NCBI GenBank assembly: GCA_965368515.1
Contig: CBDUNF010000192.1
Span: 1-6,680, forward strand
Source of the DNA: JAAETI01 sp965368515
GTDB taxonomy: Bacteria; Actinomycetota; Acidimicrobiia; Spongiisociales; UBA5794
Direction: 5' to 3'
DNA: 6,680 nt
The notes below the pieces were generated by a model that ran no database searches, had not been told where the DNA came from, and worked only from the letters and a program-made list of their open reading frames with translations. Made by a program: the position numbers and the translations under genes. Every line of letters starts with the position of its first letter. Position 1 is the first letter of the stretch. Positions 1 through 6,312 of the stretch are shown piece by piece.

Positions 1-972
1 GTTGCTCGTGTCCCACGTAATGGCCCAGAACGTTCTGGTCGCCGGTTCGAAAACCAGGTCCTCGAGGACGCCCTGATCGCGGTCTGGGTTCCCGCAAAGC
101 AGCCGCAGCCGTCCGAGCACCGTGCATAGCCGGGTCGTCAGAGTCAAGAAATCTGGGTCAACGCTTACGATGGCCCGTTCACCTTTTTGTGAGATCCACA
201 GTTGGTCTTCCGCTACAACGATCTCAGACCCATGTGCGGCTGTCATGACCAGCTCGGCAAACGGCGGCGTGCCTGAACCGTCCCATGCCACTGCTTCGTC
301 AATCCGGAGGCGGAACAGTCCGCCGCTGTCGTGGACGTCAGGATCCAAGGATGGGTCTTCGGCAACTATCCACAAGTAGTCCCCAAACGCTACGACCGAC
401 TTTGCCGGACCGCCTACAGGGAAACGGGCCACATCACCAGTGGCCCAGTCGATGCGATCAAGCTGACCGGTAGCAAAGACAGAGGTGAGTGGCTCATTCG
501 CAACCCAGACAAACCCTTCGGTGAAGGTTACGCCGAATACGTGTGACGGAAGCTCCCTGAACTCAGTCACAATCTCAACCCCATCGAATGAGGCTTGGGT
601 TACGAAACCCTCGCCTTGGAAGCTTTGGTACTGAGTTATCCAGGCGTGATCGGCGATGACGCTGAGTTTCATAGTGCCGTCAAAGTTCAGATCTTCGTTC
701 GGCAGAGTGGTTGACTGTACCTCCCCAGTGCCGGCAATCCTGGCGATACGTGGACCGCTGACTTCGGCAATCACGGCCCAAATGGCATCGTTGCCAACCG
801 CAAACTCCCGGATATCGAGGTCTTCATCCGGGGTGATTGTCTCCAGGGAAGTGAGGGAAAACGGGTCAATGCGGGTGAAGGTCGATCCATTCGTGGTCCA
901 GATTCCGCCGTCGCCCGAGTCAACGCCGACCGAAGGTGTGGTCGAGAAGCCAGTGTTACCAACGACGATTGG
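1..972 (-). other. C-terminal beta-propeller-like region (residues about 1375-1698, incomplete)
   Basis: After the pentapeptides the sequence changes to a recurring unit: a short hydrophobic strand with Trp, then a loop, then an (R/Q)(I/L)D-type strand. The Trp-bearing strands are IWTT (1398), IWAVIAE (1438), AWITQY (1484), VWVANE (1528), LWIVAE (1575), LWISQK (1632) and FWAITW (1689). RID follows at 1408-1410 and 1547-1549. A spacing of 40-57 residues fits the blades of a YncE-, Vgb- or NHL-like propeller, with at least six blades begun before the window ends. The exact propeller family cannot be assigned by eye. C1657 and C1667 could form a disulfide if this part is outside the cytoplasm. 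Confidence 0.7.
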
Positions 973-3900
973 AGGCTCGAATCCGGAGGGATATGTCGCG
1001 AGGGAGTTGCTTCGGACGTCAAGCTGGCTGTAGCGGATTGTTGCGGTTGCCAAGTCGACTCCATCGGCTATTGCATTACTGAGAACCGCATAGGAGAGAT
1101 CGGCACCGGAGAAGTCGACGGCGCGGAGGTCGGCAGCTTCGAAGTTGGCGTGGTCAAGTATCGCGTCACGGAGAAGAGACGGTCCGAACGGAAAATCATT
1201 CTCGCTGAACGGCTGCGCCCCCAAAGTGGTCCCGCTGAAATCTACGTGCGATAGCGTTGCATCGACGAAGCTCGACTCGCGAAGCATCGCCGCCGAGAGA
1301 TCGGCCGAGCTCAAATCGACACCATCAAACACGACAGCGAGGAGAGTTGATTCCGACAGGTCGACGTCACGCATGTTCGCTCCGGCCACCATTGTCCGTG
1401 GGTCGTCGGGCGCAACCCAACCATCGACGAAGGTGCCGATGTCTCGGTCGACCATCCGTGCTCCCGTCAGGGTCGCTCCCGTCAGGTCAGCACCGCGAAG
1501 GTCTGATTGGGTCAGGTCACTGTTGGTGAAATCGGCGTTCTGGAGTTGAGCGTCGCGGAGTTGAGCGTTGCGCATTTCATCCGGGAACGAGGCTCCGGAA
1601 GCGCTGACACCTGTGAGATTGGCTGGTATCGGCCCGGAGACGACCCCGGTTGTCTCGTCTATTGACAAACCCAGCCCGGTCGCACGACTGAGATCAACGC
1701 CATCCAGAAGCGCACCTGTGAGATCTGCTCCGGCGAATCGAGTTCCAGTCGCGCGTGTCTCAAAGGGGACTATGTCGGGTCCAGATTCACGGGATACGAG
1801 CTCACCGCCGATGCTGAGGTCTGCCCGCGTCATATCCGAGTTTCGGAAATCAGCGTTAGTCAGATTGGCTCCAGACAGATTCGCTCCAGCCACCTTGGCG
1901 GCAACGACCGCCGCGCCAGTGAGATCGGCTTGCTCAAGGTTGGCGCCAATGATCGTTGCTGCTGTTAGGTCGGTTCGGGCCAGATTTGCCTGGGACAGGT
2001 CGGCGTCCTTGAGTGAGGCGCCACGGAGTGTTGCGCGCGTCAACACCGCACCGCTCAGATCGGTGTTGGTGAGGGTGGCGTCGTCGAGGTCCGCCCCGAT
2101 CAGGATGGAGTTCTGCAGATCTGCGTTGGCAAGGTTGGCTGCGGCCAGGCCGGATTCGGCGAGATTGGCTCCCGAGAGACTGCTTCCCGAGAGATTGGCG
2201 CCGTCGAGACGAGTGCGCGCCAGGTTGGCGTCGGTGAGTTGGACACCCCGCAGACCGACCGCGGTCAGGTCGACCGAGCCGAGATTCGCCCGTGTGAGGT
2301 TGGCACCATCAAAAACAGCACCGTCGAGAAGGGCACCGGCGAAACTGGCATCGGTGAGATCGGCGTTGGCTGCTGTCAGATCGGTGAGGTCGGCGCCGCT
2401 GAGGTCGGTGCTAATCGCAATTGATCCGGTTGCATCTGCGGCCCTGAGGTCCGATCCAACCAGGCTCGCTCTCGTCAGGTCCGCACCGGTCATGTTTGCG
2501 CCGACGAGACTGGTCGCCACAAGTTTGGCGTTCAACAGGCGCGCTTCGGATAGGTCAGCGCCGTCAAACGAAAGCCCTCCGAGTGACATCTCGCTAAACG
2601 TTGCACCGACCAGGACAGCTCTACTGAAATCGACACCGCTTAGAGCCTGATCCTTGATCACGGTCAAGTCGGCGTTCGTCAGATCGGCCTCCACTAACGA
2701 TGCTCCCTCGATGGACGTGTTGGTCAGATCGGCGTTGACAAGACTGGCCCCGCTCAGATCTGCTGCTCGGAGGTCGGCACCACCGAGCCTCGCGCCCCTC
2801 AGTTCGGCGCCTTGCATGTTGGACCTACCAAGCTGAGCATTGGTCAGATTGGCACCGTTGAGGTTGGTGCCAGGCAAAGCGGCTTCCGTGAGGTCCGCAC
2901 GTGAGAGTTCGGCCCCAGACAGATCGAGTTGCCCGAGGGTCGCCGCCACGAGGCGGGCCTCCGTCAAGTTGGAGCCGACGAGGTCGGAATGGCCGATCAG
3001 GGTCAAGTCCACGCCATCAAAGTTGGCGGCGGAAAGGGTGGCCCCCACCAGGGAGGTGGCAGAAAGGTTGGCCTCGACAAACGTCGTTTGGCTGAGGTCC
3101 GCACCGGCGAAGTCTGTGCCGGACAACGTGGTGTGGGAGAAATCGGCACGAATGGCGCTGACCCCAACTAGAACGGCTCCCGACAGATCCGCCTCCGCCA
3201 ACACAGCACCCGAAAGATCCGCTCCGGCAAAGCTGACGTTCGTGAGCGTTGCCGCCCGTAGGGAAGCGCCAGGCAACTGTGCACAGCGGAGGTCGGTGCC
3301 GGTGAGATCTGACTCATCGAGTTTTGCGTCTCCGAGCCTGGCCCAGGGCAATCGTGCGTCTGTTAGGTCTGTGCCGCGCAGAACGGCATCCCGGAAATCG
3401 ACACCTTGGCCTGATGCGTCCGTGTCGTTACAGCCAGAGGCCGAGTCTCCCTCATCGGCGGCGCGCAGCAACCCAAATCGACGCAGCACGTTGGCGTCGA
3501 GCACGGCCGAAGCAAGCACAAATCCGCCAAGCGCGTTGTCGCCCTGGGCGAGTTCCGCTCCTGCGCTGCGGAGGATGGCCGCGCTGAGGTCGGCTGAGCC
3601 AAAGGTGGTCCCCGCCAGGAGAGCGTTGCTCAGATCCGCTCTGGACAGGATGGCGTCGGTGAACGTGGCGCCTGTCAGGTTGGCATCGACCAGGATCGTT
3701 TCGATCAACGTCGCATCGGTGAAGTTTGCGTCAGTCAGGTCTGCGCCGGTGAAGTCCTCCCCGCTCAAATCCTGACCAGAGAAATCAGTTTCGCGCAGAT
3801 CGACGTCCCGATAGGAGACCGCAGCAGTTCCTCCATCGGTGACGCTATCTCCCCGGATAGCTGCGGTCGTGAATGCCGACACTGCGATGACGGCACCGGT

Positions 3901-5094
3901 GGCAACAACACCACCTACGACTGCCCACCGTCTCCGGCGGCGCGCTCGCCATGCGCTGTTGGCCGCGGTGACAGGCTCTATCAGCCGATCGTGTGTGAGC
4001 TCGTACCATCGTGCGCCACGACTCTCCTCTGCACGCACAATGTGTGCGTTTTCCAAGGCACTTACGACACTGTTGGGGATGTCGCCCGTCGTGGTTTCGC
4101 CCTCAACAACCGTGCCACGTGTTCCGGCAGTCGTGATGAGGTGGTCGTCAAAGAAAGCACGGACCTTGCTCTCTCGTCCCTTGATCCCACCGACGGCCTT
4201 CGCCAAAGCGTTTGTGTAGAAACTGGTCAGTGCCGTCGTAACGTCACCGAACCGGCGGGCATGTTGATCGGTGATGACCGAGATCTCTGGCGTGAGGTTG
4301 TCCCACAGCGTTTCGCATACAACCTGGAGCTGCACCGGCTCGACGAACTCACCCAGGAGGGGCCGGGTCTGGCCAACTAGGCGGACTTCCCGCAGTTCGC
4401 GGACAAGCCGTTCGGCGACACCATCGGCGAAACTGCGGGGCGGTTCGCCGTGTGGCAATGGGTCGAGCACCGCCTGCAACGCGGCCTTCGCTCCGAGCCG
4501 TTCGAGACGGTATCGCCGATGGCGATAGTCAACGAACAGGCGATCCACATGGGCGTTGAACTCGGCAAGGAAATCTTCACGGAGCGAGAGCAGCACCTTG
4601 ATATTCGGATTGCTGCTCAGACAAGACCGGAGCTGCGTGAAGAAGGCCGACCGATCGTCCGGACGGTCCACAAATCCGGTGAACAGCTCTTCGAACTGGT
4701 CGAATACAACGAGGACCGGCCGATCGTCAACGGTTGCGGTGGCGGCAGCGACACCGTCGGCGAGCGTCATCGTCACTGGATCAACGGCTTCAAAACTGCG
4801 ACTCCATGCGCTCAGCGCATGATGGACTGCGAGGTTCTCTATGTCATCCTCGGCGATCCCGTGTGCAACAGCCCCGGACACTCGAGAGACCGGCAGGACG
4901 TTGAAGTCCTGTTCGAGCTCTGGGATCACCCCTGCATTGAGAAGCGAGGTCTTTCCCGCACCGGATTCGGCGTATAGGACCAACACCCGACTCGCAAACA
5001 AATGCGACGTGATCTCTTCAATCTCGAGATCGCGTCCAAAGAAGCGGCCATGGTCGTCAGCGGCAAAGGGTCGTGGCCCGATGTATGGATTCAT
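1..5094 (-). CDS. Giant nSTAND1-type ATPase with membrane helix, pentapeptide repeats and C-terminal beta-propeller (3' end missing)
   Basis: The frame is open from ATG 5094 to the left edge (1698 codons, no stop), so the C-terminus lies outside the window. Residues 1-378 look like an nSTAND1 ATPase: NPYIGPRPF opening and FFGRD at 18-22, Walker A ESGAGKTS at 43-50 (K48), Walker B VLVVFDQFEELF at 127-138 (D132), SLREDFLAEF at 170-179, and WYELTHDRLIEPV at 363-375. A membrane helix follows at about 390-412, then pentapeptide repeats (about 429-1358) and a propeller-like region (about 1375 onward). STAND proteins are NTP-driven switches that oligomerise when a C-terminal sensor binds its trigger. 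Here the repeats and propeller would be the sensor and the upstream SIR2 protein the effector; that pairing is inferred. The start lies 10 bases after the SIR2 stop, with no strong Shine-Dalgarno sequence, which suggests translational coupling. GTG 5097 is an adjacent alternative start. Confidence 0.93.
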   Translation of the reverse strand, partial: MNPYIGPRPFAADDHGRFFGRDLEIEEITSHLFASRVLVLYAESGAGKTSLLNAGVIPELEQDFNVLPVSRVSGAVAHGIAEDDIENLAVHHALSAWSRSFEAVDPVTMTLADGVAAATATVDDRPVLVVFDQFEELFTGFVDRPDDRSAFFTQLRSCLSSNPNIKVLLSLREDFLAEFNAHVDRLFVDYRHRRYRLERLGAKAALQAVLDPLPHGEPPRSFADGVAERLVRELREVRLVGQTRPLLGEFVEPVQLQVVCETLWDNLTPEISVITDQHARRFGDVTTALTSFYTNALAKAVGGIKGRESKVRAFFDDHLITTAGTRGTVVEGETTTGDIPNSVVSALENAHIVRAEESRGARWYELTHDRLIEPVTAANSAWRARRRRRWAVVGGVVATGAVIAVSAFTTAAIRGDSVTDGGTAAVSYRDVDLRETDFSGQDLSGEDFTGADLTDANFTDATLIETILVDANLTGATFTDAILSRADLSNALLAGTTFGSADLSAAILRSAGAELAQGDNALGGFVLASAVLDANVLRRFGLLRAADEGDSASGCNDTDASGQGVDFRDAVLRGTDLTDARLPWARLGDAKLDESDLTGTDLRCAQLPGASLRAATLTNVSFAGADLSGAVLAEADLSGAVLVGVSAIRADFSHTTLSGTDFAGADLSQTTFVEANLSATSLVGATLSAANFDGVDLTLIGHSDLVGSNLTEARLVAATLGQLDLSGAELSRADLTEAALPGTNLNGANLTNAQLGRSNMQGAELRGARLGGADLRAADLSGASLVNADLTNTSIEGASLVEADLTNADLTVIKDQALSGVDFSRAVLVGATFSEMSLGGLSFDGADLSEARLLNAKLVATSLVGANMTGADLTRASLVGSDLRAADATGSIAISTDLSGADLTDLTAANADLTDASFAGALLDGAVFDGANLTRANLGSVDLTAVGLRGVQLTDANLARTRLDGANLSGSSLSGANLAESGLAAANLANADLQNSILIGADLDDATLTNTDLSGAVLTRATLRGASLKDADLSQANLARTDLTAATIIGANLEQADLTGAAVVAAKVAGANLSGANLTNADFRNSDMTRADLSIGGELVSRESGPDIVPFETRATGTRFAGADLTGALLDGVDLSRATGLGLSIDETTGVVSGPIPANLTGVSASGASFPDEMRNAQLRDAQLQNADFTNSDLTQSDLRGADLTGATLTGARMVDRDIGTFVDGWVAPDDPRTMVAGANMRDVDLSESTLLAVVFDGVDLSSADLSAAMLRESSFVDATLSHVDFSGTTLGAQPFSENDFPFGPSLLRDAILDHANFEAADLRAVDFSGADLSYAVLSNAIADGVDLATATIRYSQLDVRSNSLATYPSGFEPPIVVGNTGFSTTPSVGVDSGDGGIWTTNGSTFTRIDPFSLTSLETITPDEDLDIREFAVGNDAIWAVIAEVSGPRIARIAGTGEVQSTTLPNEDLNFDGTMKLSVIADHAWITQYQSFQGEGFVTQASFDGVEIVTEFRELPSHVFGVTFTEGFVWVANEPLTSVFATGQLDRIDWATGDVARFPVGGPAKSVVAFGDYLWIVAEDPSLDPDVHDSGGLFRLRIDEAVAWDGSGTPPFAELVMTAAHGSEIVVAEDQLWISQKGERAIVSVDPDFLTLTTRLCTVLGRLRLLCGNPDRDQGVLEDLVFEPATRTFWAITWDTSN
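1021..3810 (-). repeat. Pentapeptide-repeat domain, about 930 residues (15-base periodic DNA)
   Basis: Residues 429-1358 follow the A(D/N)LXX pattern almost continuously, for example GADLTDANFTDATL near the start and DGANLSGSSLSGANLAESGL in the middle. This leaves room for roughly 180 pentapeptides. Such repeats fold into a right-handed four-sided beta-helix with four pentapeptides (20 residues) per coil, so this would be about 45 coils. The DNA shows the matching 15-base period (GCCGATCTG and GCCAACCTG units on the minus strand). Non-repeat loops break the pattern at about residues 510-564, 1095-1116, 1140-1157, 1216-1238 and 1292-1308. The pattern fades at about residue 1358. Confidence 0.95.
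3859..3927 (-). other. Predicted single transmembrane helix (residues 390-412)
   Basis: Residues 390-412 form an uncharged stretch of 23 residues (WAVVGGVV...AFTTAAI) directly after five consecutive arginines at 385-389 and before R414 and D416. By the positive-inside rule the arginine-flanked N-terminal side would be cytoplasmic. That places the ATPase inside and the pentapeptide and propeller regions outside. The segment is rich in Ala, Gly and Thr, so it is only moderately hydrophobic and could instead be a buried or membrane-peripheral helix. Confidence 0.65.
3961..5094 (-). other. nSTAND1 ATPase domain (residues 1-378)
   Basis: The order of motifs matches the STAND clade of P-loop NTPases: the GPRPF lead-in, a P-loop with K48, a Walker B with D132 followed by QFEEL, the arginine R172 in the SLRED motif after the next strand, VEPVQLQVVCETLW at about 251-264, and a winged-helix-like end closing with LTHDRLIEP. 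All key nucleotide-binding residues are present, so the ATPase is predicted to be active. No separate effector domain precedes the ATPase in this polypeptide; the protein starts directly at the GPRPF motif. Confidence 0.9.
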
Positions 5095-5104
5095 CACTTT
5101 GGAA

Positions 5105-6007
5105 TCACGCCGAGCTTTCGGCAGCCCAGCGGCTGGACAGCTCGGCGGTGAAGTCCGCGGCGGTGCCCCAGTAGACGTGAAGGTTCGACTCGCCGAAGTA
5201 TTCGGTCATGTACTTCAAGGTTTCCTCATCGTCCATTTCGAGCTGAACGGCAACGCTTGGGCGCATCTCTCCCGGCTGCATCCCCACAACGAGTCCGCGG
5301 AAGATCACACGAAAGGTCCAGTCCGAAAGGCTGTACCCAACAAACAAGACAGCGTTGCGAGTCAGAGCCTTCTGCACCCGGGCGGAAAGCAGACTCATGT
5401 TCTCGGAGCGGGCGAGCGACACAAGGAAGTCTATGTAGTCGTCCTCGGTGAGGACGAGCGACTCGGGCAGCTCGAGACTGCCGTGCAGGTGAAAGACAAG
5501 TGGATTATCTGCCGTCGGTCGATTTCCTGAAGAGTAGAAGTCGGAGTCAGGGTCGCTGATCTCGTCGCGGACGGACCGGTTCCAGCCACACATTTCGACG
5601 GTTGGGACTCGAGCGGCAGTCCGCAGTGCCTCCGCCATGAATCCGTCGTAGTTCGTAGTGATGTACGTCTCGAACGGCATCGAGGCCAGCACGGTATGGG
5701 GATTCTTCGGATCCGTGAAGTCCGGAGTCGGTACCGCCTTGAACGCTCTTGCGATCCATTCCTTGGGCGCTACGTGATCGTCACGGGTGACCGCGACATA
5801 CTGGGCCACTCTGGGCAGGTTGCCAGGATCGGGCATCGGATAGTCGTACTCGGTGGCCCACTCTTCGGCGATTTCGCGGCCAAGAGGAAGGTGGTTGGCG
5901 CTCGCTCCAGCACCGATCAGCGGCGTACAGCGACCATCTTTGATCCTGCCTATGAGGTCATCCCATTTTCCGTCATCGAGCTTCCCCACGTCCCTCCCAA
6001 CACGCAT
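5105..6007 (-). CDS. SIR2-like (SIR2_2 family) predicted NAD+-consuming effector
   Basis: The product is 300 residues from ATG 6007. It shows the SIR2_2 motif series in order: PLIGAGAS (29-36) for NAD binding, the MPFETYITTNYD stretch with N119 and D121, PLVFHLHGS with the likely catalytic H175, VLTEDDYIDFL (195-205), and LFVGYSLSDWTFRVIFRGL (231-249). In defence proteins such as ThsA and DSR2 the equivalent Asn and His are needed to hydrolyse NAD+, so this copy looks catalytically intact. No signal peptide or membrane helix is seen, so it should be cytosolic. It is the first gene of the operon, ending 10 bases before the STAND ATPase. Start choice: the frame is open upstream (ATG 6103, ATG 6181) but that extension is arginine-rich and lacks family motifs. 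GTG 5989, preceded by GGGAGG, is the other good candidate (294 residues). The NADase and defence roles are inferred from family knowledge. Confidence 0.92.
   Translation of the reverse strand: MRVGRDVGKLDDGKWDDLIGRIKDGRCTPLIGAGASANHLPLGREIAEEWATEYDYPMPDPGNLPRVAQYVAVTRDDHVAPKEWIARAFKAVPTPDFTDPKNPHTVLASMPFETYITTNYDGFMAEALRTAARVPTVEMCGWNRSVRDEISDPDSDFYSSGNRPTADNPLVFHLHGSLELPESLVLTEDDYIDFLVSLARSENMSLLSARVQKALTRNAVLFVGYSLSDWTFRVIFRGLVVGMQPGEMRPSVAVQLEMDDEETLKYMTEYFGESNLHVYWGTAADFTAELSSRWAAESSA
5942..5965. repeat. Imperfect direct repeat, copy A (inside the SIR2 gene)
   Basis: These 24 bases match positions 6027-6050 at 20 of 24 bases, including the exact core ATGAGGTCA, with an 85-base offset. 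Copy A encodes WDDLIGRI at the N-terminus of the SIR2 protein. Confidence 0.55.
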
Positions 6008-6026
6008 GAACACCCGTCTGCAACTC

Positions 6027-6050
6027 GACCCTACCGATGAGGTCACCCCA
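6027..6050. repeat. Imperfect direct repeat, copy B (upstream of the SIR2 start)
   Basis: This is the partner of the repeat at 5942-5965. On the minus strand, in a different frame from the SIR2 gene, it reads WGDLIGRV, echoing WDDLIGRI of copy A. It overlaps the candidate TAGGGT -10 box. The similarity does not extend clearly beyond these bases. Confidence 0.5.
6028..6033 (-). promoter_or_regulatory. Candidate -10 box of the SIR2/STAND operon
   Basis: The minus strand reads TAGGGT here, a good match to the actinobacterial TAnnnT -10 consensus. It lies 20 bases upstream of ATG 6007, which would give a leader of roughly 14 bases, or about 32 bases to the alternative GTG 5989. No convincing -35 box is present 17-18 bases further upstream (GCACAG or CGCACA). 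If this promoter is real, it excludes the longer start codons at 6103 and 6181. Confidence 0.3.
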
Positions 6051-6212
6051 CTGTGCGGGAACGCGCCGATTGCGGCGGGTCGTGACACAGGGACGTTGTT
6101 CATCAGACATCGATAGCGGTGAAGGTTCCGATGAAGGTGGCTGCGACGTTGACGGTCGAAGGCCAATCCTGCGCAACGCACCGGAATTCGTACTTGAGTG
6201 GGTGGACATCCT

Positions 6213-6232
6213 TCCGACAGGGAATTGTCGGA
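6213..6232. repeat. 7-bp perfect inverted repeat, candidate operator
   Basis: TCCGACA and TGTCGGA flank a 6-base spacer (GGGAAT), forming a perfect 7-bp dyad in the divergent intergenic region. Its centre is about 90 bases upstream of the plus-strand ATG at 6313 and about 215 bases from the SIR2 start. The geometry suits a dimeric repressor or activator site. No uridine tract follows, so an intrinsic terminator is unlikely. Confidence 0.4.
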
Positions 6233-6284
6233 CCATCGAGTTTCCGCAGGTGTAACCGCGGTGGGGAAGTAGAAGTGAGAGACG

Positions 6285-6290
6285 TAAGGT
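6285..6290 (+). promoter_or_regulatory. Candidate -10 box of the plus-strand gene
   Basis: TAAGGT matches the TAnnnT -10 pattern and lies 22 bases before ATG 6313, giving a leader of about 16 bases. The hexamer 17 bases upstream (TGGGGA, 6262-6267) is a poor -35 match. The call rests on the -10 and its position only. Confidence 0.3.
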
Positions 6291-6312
6291 CGGCCTCAGT
6301 TGGGGACAGAGC

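Larger units (their letters stand above)
6008..6312. other. Divergent intergenic region (about 305 bases)
   Basis: This region separates the minus-strand SIR2/STAND operon from the plus-strand gene at 6313. Short open frames exist on both strands but none encodes a recognisable motif, and they are arginine- or serine-rich as expected of non-coding GC-rich DNA. It holds an inverted repeat at 6213-6232, candidate -10 boxes for both directions, and one copy of an imperfect direct repeat. A small GC-rich hairpin (CGCCG-ATTG-CGGCG, 6064-6077) is too short to interpret. Confidence 0.6.

Noticed and set aside
1145..3775. Long plus-strand open frames (1145-1549, 1568-2650, 2654-2836, 2840-3775) in one common frame opposite the pentapeptide region
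   Set aside because: Their products are low-complexity Arg/Ser/Ala/Pro strings (RSAPVRSAPAR-like). These are what the antisense of GCC-GAT-CTG type pentapeptide codons gives. They have no fold-like pattern, and the minus strand is clearly coding.
1021..3810. Possible CRISPR-like or satellite repeat because of the dense short periodicity
   Set aside because: The 15-base period follows codon positions of A(D/N)LXX pentapeptides in an uninterrupted reading frame. There are no identical direct repeats separated by unique spacers.
4841..5530. Plus-strand open frame of 229 codons spanning the SIR2/STAND junction
   Set aside because: It is antisense to two genes with clear conserved motifs and its own translation shows no recognisable family.
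6149..6154. TTGACG as a -35 box for the plus-strand gene
   Set aside because: No -10-like hexamer lies 16-18 bases downstream.
6008..6181. N-terminal extension of the SIR2 protein to ATG 6181 or ATG 6103
   Set aside because: The extra residues are Arg/His/Ser-rich, match no SIR2_2 feature, and would start upstream of the best candidate -10 box.
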